NCBI GenBank assembly: GCA_910578525.1
Contig: CAJTRF010000035.1
Span: 1-8,449, forward strand
Direction: 5' to 3'
DNA: 8,449 nucleotides
From: an uncultured Mycoplasmatales bacterium
GTDB taxonomy: Bacteria > Bacillota_I > Bacilli_A > Mycoplasmatales > Mycoplasmoidaceae
Numbering within the stretch: the first letter of the stretch is position 1; every line of letters begins with the position of its first letter. Positions 1 through 6,678 of the stretch are shown piece after piece. Below the pieces are notes generated by a model. It ran no database searches, was not told the DNA's origin, and was given only the letters and a program-made list of their open reading frames with translations. The position numbers were made by a program, and so were the translations under genes.

Positions 1-297
1 TCATTTATGTTTCTTGAATTGATCAAGAACCATTTCAAATAATTGATCATGTCTATCTAAACGTTTATCAACATTGTCTAAACGATTATTGATTTTATCA
101 AAACCTTCTAGCATTAATTGTTTTAATGTTTTAGGTTTTTGCTTTGGTTCTGTTCTAGGCTTAGAACATTTAACACCTTTAATCATAATTTTGTTATCAA
201 CTACCATTAATTCATAATTATTATATGATCTGTCTTTAATAATTTGTTTTAATTGTTCTATATTCTTTATAAGAATAGTTTCTTTAGTAGATTTCAT
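1..297 (-). CDS. small charged coiled-coil protein, partial at window edge
   Basis: Not recognised with confidence. 98 residues are visible. The chosen start is the ATG at 297-295 because an AGGAG Shine-Dalgarno (308-304) sits 6 nt upstream; an in-frame ATG 14 codons further up (339) has no such site. Residues 1-55 mix charged and hydrophobic residues. A Lys/Pro-rich hinge (about 58-70) follows, then a heptad-like stretch with repeated RLD (NNRLDNVDKRLDRHDQ), typical of a short coiled coil. The TGA at 3-1 would be Trp under the code used throughout this window, so the gene probably continues past the left edge instead of ending here. The short RLD-heptad C-terminus recalls the DUF16/UPF0134 coiled-coil proteins of mycoplasmas, but this is only a resemblance. 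It is divergent from pflA. Confidence 0.65.
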   Translation of the reverse strand: MKSTKETILIKNIEQLKQIIKDRSYNNYELMVVDNKIMIKGVKCSKPRTEPKQKPKTLKQLMLEGFDKINNRLDNVDKRLDRHDQLFEMVLDQFKKHK

Positions 298-307
298 TTT
301 GTTCTCC

Positions 308-330
308 TCACATAAAAAAATAATATGTGA
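308..330. promoter_or_regulatory. inverted repeat around a possible -10 of the leftmost gene
   Basis: TCACATA (308-314) and TATGTGA (324-330) form perfect 7-bp arms with a 9-bp spacer, directly upstream of the Shine-Dalgarno of the minus-strand coiled-coil gene. A TATTAT hexamer on the minus strand (325-320) lies in the spacer and arm and could be its -10 box. If so, the dyad acts as DNA (an operator) and not as an RNA hairpin, because one arm would lie upstream of the transcript start. No good -35 was found. The arms are short for such AT-rich DNA, so chance is possible. Confidence 0.3.
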
Positions 331-439
331 AAACTGCAAAAGAAAAGTACGGAATTTGTTTGAAATTTTTCCAAAAAAAGTTTAATTTTTTCAAGGAAAA
401 CAAGTATATATTGTATTAATGCCTATTTATATAATAAGG

Positions 440-445
440 TATAAT
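440..445 (+). promoter_or_regulatory. -10 box of pflA (near-leaderless start)
   Basis: A perfect TATAAT lies only 8 nt before the pflA ATG (454). Transcription would begin around 451-454, giving an mRNA with almost no leader, and no Shine-Dalgarno is visible. A weak -35 (TTAATG, 416-421) lies 18 bp upstream. Mycoplasma promoters often rely on the -10 alone. Confidence 0.55.
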
Positions 446-453
446 ATTTCAAC

Positions 454-1188
454 ATGGCAAAAGCAATAAAAGCACCATATTTTAAAATAGAAACATTTGG
501 AGCAGTTGATGGTCCAGGAATTAGAATGGTTCTCTTTTTACAAGGTTGTCCATACCGTTGTCTATATTGCCATAACCCTGAATCATGAGATCCAAATGGA
601 TCGGATAAATATATTACACCTGCACAAGTGATTCAAAAATATAAAGCAAATGAATCATTTTATAAAAGAGATGGAGGTATAACTATTTCAGGTGGCGAGC
701 CGTTAATCCATTATGACTTTTGTTTAGAAGTGTGCAAGTTAGCTACAAAAGAAAATATTAATGTAGCTTTAGATACTTCAGGAGCAACTTTTACTAAAGC
801 TAACATTAATAAATATAAAAAATTCTTTGACTACAATACGATGTGATTAGTTGATATTAAACATATTAATAAATCAAAGCATAAAACAATTTGTGGTATT
901 AACAACACTAATGAATTAGATTTGATTAAGTTCTTGGATACTAATAAACAGCGTTATTGAGTAAGACAAGTATTTGTTTCTAAATATACTGATGATAAAA
1001 ATGATTTAGAAAAGTTAGGTAAATTCTTAAAAAATTTAAAACATATGGAAAAGTTTGAGTTATTACCATATCACACTTTAGGAATAAGTAAATACACAAA
1101 TTTAAATATTCCTTATAGACTCAAAGGAACAAAAGAACCTACTAATAAACAAATCAAAGAAGCAATGAACATTATTAAAAATAGTTAA
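454..1188 (+). CDS. pflA: pyruvate formate-lyase activating enzyme (radical SAM)
   Basis: 244 residues, the usual size for PflA. This cytosolic radical-SAM enzyme uses a [4Fe-4S] cluster and S-adenosylmethionine to place a glycyl radical on pyruvate formate-lyase, which converts pyruvate and CoA to formate and acetyl-CoA. Visible motifs are FGAVDGPGIR (15-24), the cluster motif C32-x3-C36-x2-C39 in QGCPYRCLYCHNPESW, and the SAM-binding SGGEP (79-83). Later come LDTSGA, LVDIKH and RQVFVSKYTDD, all at the places expected for the activase. Three in-frame TGA codons encode Trp, including W45 right after the cluster motif. The start at 454 puts the family N-terminus in register and follows a TATAAT box. 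The partner lyase pflB is not next to it, so it must be elsewhere if the system works. The stop codon is inside the terminator stem. Confidence 0.92.
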
Positions 1189-1214
1189 GAATTTGATCTT
1201 AACTATTCTTTTTT
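1180..1214. terminator. bidirectional rho-independent terminator
   Basis: A perfect 11-bp stem, AATAGTTAAGA (1180-1190) and TCTTAACTATT (1197-1207), encloses a 6-nt loop and is followed on the plus strand by a C and then a run of seven T. Read on the minus strand, the hairpin is followed by a run of five T. It separates the convergent pflA and gatY genes and can serve both. The pflA stop codon (1186-1188) is within the left arm. Confidence 0.9.
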
Positions 1215-2104
1215 TATTTAGCTTTACCAAATGAACCAATCATTTTTAATTTCTCAATGATTTTTTGTTTTACACCTTCATAACCAATTGGGAAATATTT
1301 TCTAGTATCAAAGCCTTTTCCTTCTTTATGTTTACCTGATAAGAAATAAGGAGCTAATGCATCTGTAAAGGCAAGTAAAGTTTCTGTACCAACATTAACT
1401 TTGCATACACCAAGCTTAATCGCTTCTTGGACTTGTTCAGTTGGAATTCCGCTTCCACCGTGTAATACTAATGGAATATTATTAGTGTGAGCTTTAATTT
1501 CATCTAATAACTTTAAGTTAATTCCTTTTCAATCTGCTGGATAAATACCATGAACATTACCGATTCCTGCAGCTAAACATGAAATACCAGTTGCTGTTAA
1601 ACGTGAACATTCTTCTGGATTTGCTTGTTCACCGTTTCCAGTAACACCATCTTCTTTGCCACCAATTGCTCCTACTTCACCTTCAACTGATACATCATAT
1701 TGTTTAGCTAATGCTAAGATTTCATTAGTTTTCTTAATATTAATATCAATTGGTTCTTTAGATCCGTCATACATTACAGAACTAAACCCTGCTTTAATAC
1801 ATTCAACAGCAGCATCGTATGATCCGTGATCCAAGTGTAAAGCAACAGGAACACTTATTTTATAAGTGTCCATTATGTCATACACCATATGAGCAATACC
1901 TACTGGAGAAATAATACCTTTCATAGATTTCTCTGTTAAAGCAACAATGATTGGTGAATTAGTTTCTTGTGCAGTTAAAATAGTTACTTTCATTCAGTCA
2001 TAATTGACTGCATTAATATGTAAAATGGCATAATGCCCTTCTTTGGCATCATGTAACATTTTGTCCATATTTACTAAATTGTGTTGTTTATAGTTGTTTG
2101 TCAT
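1214..2104 (-). CDS. gatY: class II ketose-1,6-bisphosphate aldolase (tagatose- or fructose-bisphosphate)
   Basis: 296 residues, normal for the zinc-dependent class II aldolases, which split fructose- or tagatose-1,6-bisphosphate into glyceraldehyde-3-P and dihydroxyacetone-P. Visible motifs are VALHLDHGS (catalytic D92, zinc ligand H93), YDGS (112-115), EGEVGAIGG (141-149), GNVHG (zinc ligand H185) and LVLHGGSG (zinc ligand H215). The phosphate-binding segment reads KVNVGTE, nearer the KVNVATE of GatY/KbaY than the KxNI(D/N)TE of fructose-bisphosphate aldolases. This and the position as last gene of a galactose-6-P operon favour the tagatose substrate. Overall, though, the protein also resembles mycoplasmal Fba. 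The start lies 1 nt after the lacE stop with no clear Shine-Dalgarno, implying translational coupling. The N-terminus carries about 9 extra residues before the conserved LVNMDKML. W37 and W192 are TGA codons. Confidence 0.85.
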
Positions 2105-2105
2105 T

Positions 2106-4763
2106 TTATTTTGATGTTAATTCCCTAATTACAATGTCAGCAGCGTTTGCTGGATTTTTTGATAAATCAATGTAGTCTCTACCTCTACAAGCTAATAGTT
2201 TAAATCCTATGTCTTGTGCTTGTTTAGATAAATTATTTGCATGTGAACCTAATTGAGGAGACAAGATTACAAGATCACTTGAAGCTAATGCAGATTCGTG
2301 TTGACCTCAAGCCAATGCAGCTGCTTTAATATTTTTAATACTATTAGCTTTCAACCCTTTGTTAATAGTGTTTGCTAATACAGCTGATGAACCAGCACCT
2401 AAACATAATACCAATACTTGGTATTTTTTATTAGGATCAATTCCACTAGTTGATGCTTGAGTAGGTTTTTCAGTTTTAACAGGAGCAGCAGTTGTAGCAG
2501 CAACTACAGAAGGCGCTACTTCTTTTTCAACTTTTGCTCAAGGATTTTTACATTGAGCGATTTCTGCTTTATTTTTAGAAATAATTTCTTTGAATGATTG
2601 TTTCTTGTTTGCTTTTTTAAATGCTTTTGCATTTTTAAATTTCTTTAAAGCTGTTGGAACATTAAGATATGCAATTTTAATATTTAATTTGTCAGCTTTG
2701 TTTTGTAAAGCTTTGTGTCTTCTAGCAAACTTTTTGTTTGCTCTAATGCAAGATTTTACATAAGAAGTTTCAATCTTGTGAGTTTCTTTTGCTTTTACTA
2801 CATCAAGATCTTTTACATTGCAATGAACTTTTGCAGGAGCTAATTGTTTAGAAGCAATCTTGCTTTCTATTTTTTCAATCTTAACTTTTGTATTTGCAAT
2901 TCCTTTAGTAGTTATTTTCTTAGTTAATTTAGATTTAGATTGACTAGAAATTTGTTTGAAAGTAGAAATCTTTGCTTTTAAAGTTTCTAATTTCTTGTTT
3001 AATTTTTGAATCTTAGCATTTTTCTTGTCATTTGCTTGATCAATGCATAGATCTACTTTTTCAGATAAGTTTTCAAGTTTAGCATTTAATTTAGCTTTTT
3101 TGTTTTTCTTAGTTAATTCAAATGATTTAGCAACAATTGCTAATTCGTCAGATAAACAAATAGCTTTATTCTTTAATAGTTTAATTTTCTTAGCTAATTT
3201 GATTTGACTCTTTTGTTGTTCATTACCATTTGCTAAAGCAATAGCTTTTTTAGCTTTTTTGTTTAATTGTTTTTTGAAAATTTTGTGTTCATTTCTTGCA
3301 GTTGCATCACCAATAAACAATTTACTCTTAATGATTTCAATACCATTTTGTGGTTTGAAGTTAATTGAGTTAATATTTAATTTCTTAGCTTCTTCTTTTA
3401 AGGAGTTTTTATCATGTAAGATAACTGCTGGTAAATAAGTTAAAGTACAAATTGCTAAAGCAATGATGTTAAATACTCATGGCATTCAATTTGTTGGAGT
3501 TGGTAATGCAGTTTGTAAGAAGTAAGGAGTAGATCATGGTAAATATAATGTTCCAGCTTGGAAAGCAGTTGCATCTGCAAATGCTTTAAATAACAAGTCA
3601 TTGAACATACCCGTAAAGATCATTGGGAATGCAAACAATGGGTTTAAAATTGTTGGTGTTCCGAATAATGCAGGTTCATTAACTTGGAAGAAGATTGGTA
3701 ACACAGCTGTTTTACCAGTTACTTTCATTTGAGTTGATCTACAGAATAACAATGCTAATGCAGGTAACATTAATGTACATCCAGATCCACCCATAGCACC
3801 ATAACCGTACATTAATGGTTCAATAAATAAATTATTTCCACCATGTGCATTATCAGCGATGTTTGAGAATCAGAAAGTAGCACGCATAATTGCATGTACT
3901 GGTTCTGGGTGAACACCCAAGAATCAGAAGCCACCTTCCATTAATGTATAAATAACAATTAATCCATAACTATTGTTAATATGTGGGTTAGCTGATAACC
4001 CTGTTTGGATTTTTTCGAAAATAAAGAATAGGATTGGTTCTCCTAATCATTTGTTAAATCCAAATCCAATTGATCCGAAAATAGCAAATGTTAAGAATAA
4101 AGGAATAATTGCCAAGAATGCTTGACAAATTGTTTGTGGTACAGATTTAGGTAATCTAATCGTTCAGTTTTTTTTGTACGAAATATAGAATACATAAGGT
4201 AAAGTTAAACCAATGATAATACCAGGTAAAATACCTTGTGCTGCTAAACCATCAACAAAGATTGCACGACCCGTGTGGTCAGGCAATACTGCTTTTCATG
4301 CGTCATCACTACCAACTGTAAATTCAATTACAGATAGCATAAAGTAAACACAAATAGCAGCAAAGAAGATGGCTGTTTCATTCATTCTTCTTTCAAAAGG
4401 TAATTTATTGTTTAGTTCAACTGCTAAATTCTTAGCAATTGCAGCAGTTGCTAATAAACCAATAATACCCATTGATCAGTTAGATATGGCTCCTGCTCAT
4501 GCTTGGTATTGTTCAAACGTTGCATAATCAATGTGATCTTTTCAAGCAGTTGGACCTTCTTTTTGTCAAATGATAGTCATTACCATTTCAGGTAATGCTG
4601 ATAGAAGTGTAAAGATCGATGCAGTAATAATAATTGGCATTACAGCAATAAATCCATTTACAATCGCTACCATTCATTTAGATTGGGTAAAACGTTTAAT
4701 ACCATTTGCAAATGTTTGCAAATAGTATCTACCCAATGATTGTTTTTCAATAACTTTTTCCAT
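2106..4763 (-). CDS. lacE: lactose-family PTS transporter EIIC-EIIB with large basic coiled-coil insertion
   Basis: 885 residues against roughly 570 for usual LacE. It transports the sugar across the membrane and phosphorylates it. Residues 1 to about 450 form the polytopic EIIC domain; the best-conserved stretch is QVNEPALFGTPTILNPLF (360-377), with the VNEP signature at 361-364. The loop that reads GIHG in relatives is here GVHPEP (283-288). Residues 451-780 are extra: a very Lys-rich, Pro-poor helical stretch (482-741) and an Ala/Thr/Pro linker (about 742-778). The C-terminal 105 residues are EIIB, with phosphocysteine C787 in LVLCLGAGSS and the LSPQLGSHANN region. The frame is open throughout, with 15 TGA Trp codons and no TGG. 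An AGGAG Shine-Dalgarno overlaps the lacB stop, 13 nt before this ATG. Sugar specificity (lactose, galactose or another beta-galactoside) is inferred from the operon. Confidence 0.92.
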
Positions 4764-4776
4764 TATTTATTTTCTC

Positions 4777-5325
4777 CTATTTATTTCAGGTTTTTGGTAG
4801 AGGAATAGTTTCTTGTTTTTCCCCTTCACAATATCCACCTTGGTGTCATTTTTCAATTTCACCATCAAACATGCAGATATCATAGTTGTCGTTTTTAATC
4901 TTATTATTAACCTTATCTAATAAGTCTTTATTAGATCCATTATATTCTGTGGTAATAAAAGCATTAATAATTTCTTCAATTAATCCTTGACCACTAATTC
5001 TACCACCCATGGCAATGATGTTAGCATCATAGTATTTTCTAGCAGCTACTGCTGATGCTACATCTCTTGTAAGACATACTCTTGCTCCTTTTGTTTTTTG
5101 AGCAGAGTTAGAAATACCAACACCTGTACCACAAATACAAACACCTAAGTCTGCTTGTTTAGATACAACTTGTCTTGCTACTTCAAAACCATAAACTGCA
5201 TAGTGAGTTCTGACTCTATCATAAGTACCACAATCAATAACTTGATGACCTTTATTAGTTAAGAATTTAACTACTTCATCTTTAATAGGTGTAACTATAT
5301 GATCGCATCCAATTGCTATTTTCAT
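4777..5325 (-). CDS. lacB: galactose-6-phosphate isomerase subunit LacB
   Basis: 182 residues, close to the usual ~171. With LacA it forms the cytosolic isomerase that turns galactose-6-P into tagatose-6-P. It starts MKIAIGCDHIVT and carries GTYD..RTHY (33-42), both LacB signatures. The family's catalytic cysteine, C65, sits in GVCICGTGVGI, and GGRI follows at 107-110. The C-terminal EIEKWHQGGY aligns with EFLEKWDRGEY of LacB, but only if TGA is read as Trp (W160); a second TGA is W180. Stopping at the first TGA would cut off this conserved tail. A strong Shine-Dalgarno, AAGGAGGGT (5341-5333), lies inside the last codons of lacA. The lacA stop is 1 nt away, so the two subunits are translated together. 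The stop codon TAG overlaps the lacE ribosome site. Confidence 0.93.
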
Positions 5326-5326
5326 A

Positions 5327-5764
5327 TTATTTACCCTCCTTTTCTAATAATGTGTCCATCATATCAATTCTTACTTTATGACGACCACCTTCATATTTAG
5401 CTGCTAAGAATTTATCTACCATTCTTTTCATTTGGTTGATAGTTGAAATTTCACTACCAAATGTAAGAATACTACTGTTATTGTGTTCAGTAGTCATTCT
5501 CGCTGAATGTTCATCATTAATTTCAGCTACTACAATTCCTTTGTTTTTAGCTAAATACATAAATGTAATAATTCCTCAATCATCAATTGCTAACCCTCTA
5601 TCAATTGAGTGTGAATTATATGCATTTACTAATTCATCACAATTTTCAAGAATTCCTGAATGCTTGTTTAAATCAATTGGTTCATGTCCAATTGATTTAA
5701 CATAAGCCATTAGTTCATCTTTGATTGCGGCATTTTTAGTATCACTAATAATTCCTATTTTCAT
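5327..5764 (-). CDS. lacA: galactose-6-phosphate isomerase subunit LacA
   Basis: 145 residues, about the normal ~142. It belongs to the RpiB/LacA/LacB fold and is the subunit that lacks the active-site cysteine. The position held by CGTG in LacB is here IDDWGIITFM (60-69), matching the IDAFGAGSFM type segment of known LacA. DEHSARMTTEHNNS (84-97) supplies the conserved His-Asn-Asn, and KYEGGRHKVRIDMM (123-136) is the LacA C-terminal signature. One in-frame TGA encodes W63; read as a stop, it would split the gene into two false pieces. The ATG lies 2 nt after the lacF stop. No strong Shine-Dalgarno is visible apart from an AAGG in the end of lacF, so coupling to lacF is likely. It works only in complex with LacB, encoded next door. 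Confidence 0.92.
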
Positions 5765-5766
5765 AA

Positions 5767-6105
5767 CTAAAATGCCTTTTTATATAGATCAATGAAAGAA
5801 GCTAACATTTCTTTTAATAAGATAGTAGTCATTAAATGATCTTGTGCATGAACCATTAAATAAGCAAATGGTTGAGCTTTACCTTGTGCTTCAGCTTGTA
5901 ACATGTCAGTTTGTTTAACATGACATTCATTTAATAAATCTTCTGCTTCTTTCATCTTTTTTTCAATAGATGAAATAGAAGATTTAAGATTAGCTTTAGT
6001 TGATTTTCTTAATGTATCTAAACATTCTAGATACAAACTTCTAGCATCACCAGCAAGTGACACTATTTCAAAACCAATTTCTTGTGCTTTATTTGTTTTT
6101 GCCAT
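5767..6105 (-). CDS. lacF: lactose-family PTS EIIA component
   Basis: 112 residues, about normal (~105). This soluble protein takes a phosphoryl group from HPr and passes it to the EIIB cysteine of LacE; the family acts as an all-helical homotrimer. The active-site block is AYLMVHAQDHLMTTILLKEM (81-100). H86 is the expected phosphorylated histidine, H90 the second conserved histidine, and D89 matches the metal-binding aspartate of the trimer core. The N-terminal EIGFEIVSLAGDARSLYLE matches the first family helix. It is the first gene of the operon, with a good AGGAG Shine-Dalgarno (6116-6112) 6 nt before ATG and a TATAAT box further upstream. There are no TGA codons. Confidence 0.95.
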   Translation of the reverse strand: MAKTNKAQEIGFEIVSLAGDARSLYLECLDTLRKSTKANLKSSISSIEKKMKEAEDLLNECHVKQTDMLQAEAQGKAQPFAYLMVHAQDHLMTTILLKEMLASFIDLYKKAF

Positions 6106-6127
6106 TTTTTTCTCCTATAAAATTATT

Positions 6128-6154
6128 AACTTAAATATTATAAATATTTAAGTT
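6128..6154. promoter_or_regulatory. 27-bp palindrome, candidate lac/rpiB operator
   Basis: AACTTAAATATT (6128-6139) and AATATTTAAGTT (6143-6154) are perfect 12-bp inverted arms around a 3-bp centre, ATA. It lies in the 67-bp gap between divergent lacF and rpiB. It covers the lac -10 box (6142-6137) and reaches into the -35 position of rpiB. There is no T-run after it, and it sits upstream of both genes, so a protein-binding site fits better than a terminator. No regulator gene is in the window. The arms are AT-rich (one G/C pair), which raises the chance of coincidence, but 12 perfect pairs is long. Confidence 0.6.
6137..6142 (-). promoter_or_regulatory. -10 box of the lac operon promoter
   Basis: TATAAT on the minus strand, about 31 nt upstream of the lacF ATG. 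Transcription would start near 6130, giving a leader of about 25 nt that includes the AGGAG site. The -35 position has only a weak TTATAG (6165-6160). The box is embedded in the palindrome. Confidence 0.55.
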
Positions 6155-6160
6155 TACTTC

Positions 6161-6166
6161 TATAAT
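6161..6166 (+). promoter_or_regulatory. -10 box of rpiB (leaderless start)
   Basis: A perfect TATAAT only 6 nt before the rpiB ATG at 6173, with no Shine-Dalgarno between. The predicted transcript start coincides with the start codon, so the mRNA should be leaderless. A partial -35, TTATAA (6138-6143), lies 17 bp upstream and within the palindrome. Confidence 0.55.
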
Positions 6167-6172
6167 AATTTT

Positions 6173-6622
6173 ATGAATCAAAAATTAATTATTATTGCTA
6201 ACGATCATGCAGCAACAGAAATGAAAAAAGATATCTGTAAATACTTTGATCAAAAACAAATAAAGTATGAAAATTTAGGAACTGATTCTAATGAATCAGT
6301 AGATTATCCAGATTACGCATTTAAGTTGTGTCAAGAAGTATTAGCAAAGAATGCAATTGGTATTCTTATTTGTGGAACAGGTTTTGGAATGACAATTGCT
6401 GCTAATAAAGTTAAAGGAATTAGAGCAGTTAATGTTTATAAACCAGAAACTGCTGCACTAGGTGTAGAACACAATAATGCTAATGTTTTATGTTTATCAG
6501 CTAGATTTAATGATCTTGAGACTAATATTCAAATCATTAATAACTTTTTAAATGCTACATTTAATGGTGATCGACATTTAAAAAGAGTGAATAAAATTAG
6601 TGAATATGAAGAAAACTGTTAG
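6173..6622 (+). CDS. rpiB: ribose-5-phosphate isomerase B
   Basis: 149 residues, standard for RpiB, which interconverts ribose-5-P and ribulose-5-P in the pentose phosphate pathway. Visible motifs are ANDHAA (D11, H12 in the sugar-phosphate site), VDYPDYA (43-49), ILICGTGFGMTIAANKVKGIRA with the catalytic C67, and EHNNANVLCLSARF (H100, N101). The sequence is closer to true RpiB than to LacA or LacB: it has VDYPDYA and lacks the LacB CDHIVT..RTHY and LacA GGRHxxRxDM signatures. It is transcribed away from the lac operon, which encodes two members of the same fold. A role in galactose-6-P isomerisation cannot be fully excluded. The start follows a TATAAT box by 6 nt. Confidence 0.92.
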   Translation: MNQKLIIIANDHAATEMKKDICKYFDQKQIKYENLGTDSNESVDYPDYAFKLCQEVLAKNAIGILICGTGFGMTIAANKVKGIRAVNVYKPETAALGVEHNNANVLCLSARFNDLETNIQIINNFLNATFNGDRHLKRVNKISEYEENC

Positions 6623-6644
6623 TTTTTTTACTAAAATAATTATT

Positions 6645-6650
6645 TATAAT
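6645..6650 (+). promoter_or_regulatory. possible -10 box of the phosphoesterase gene
   Basis: TATAAT in the 56-bp gap after rpiB, 28 nt before the phosphoesterase ATG. It could give the gene its own transcript start near 6657. Such hexamers are common in DNA this AT-rich, and no convincing -35 was found. Confidence 0.35.
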
Positions 6651-6678
6651 AAATATGAAAATTTTTAAATAAATTACA

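Noticed and set aside
308..330. CIRCE heat-shock element (N9-spaced dyad)
   Set aside because: The spacing fits but the arms TCACATA/TATGTGA do not match TTAGCACTC/GAGTGCTAA.
298..339. Longer start for the leftmost gene at ATG 339
   Set aside because: No Shine-Dalgarno precedes it, and the 14 extra codons run through the AGGAG site that serves ATG 297.
2538..3812. Separate Lys-rich protein and separate EIIC fragment
   Set aside because: Both are in the same frame as lacE and end only at TGA codons, which are Trp; there is no ribosome site at the apparent internal starts.
5436..5705. Plus-strand open frame of 89 codons
   Set aside because: It lies antisense to lacA, a well-supported gene with conserved motifs, and its product matches no recognisable pattern.
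5327..5764. lacA appearing as two half genes or a pseudogene
   Set aside because: The only break is a TGA at the W63 position; with UGA = Trp the frame is intact and both halves align with LacA.
6655..6672. Five-codon upstream ORF before the phosphoesterase gene
   Set aside because: It has no ribosome site and encodes MKIFK only; such ORFs arise by chance in AT-rich gaps.
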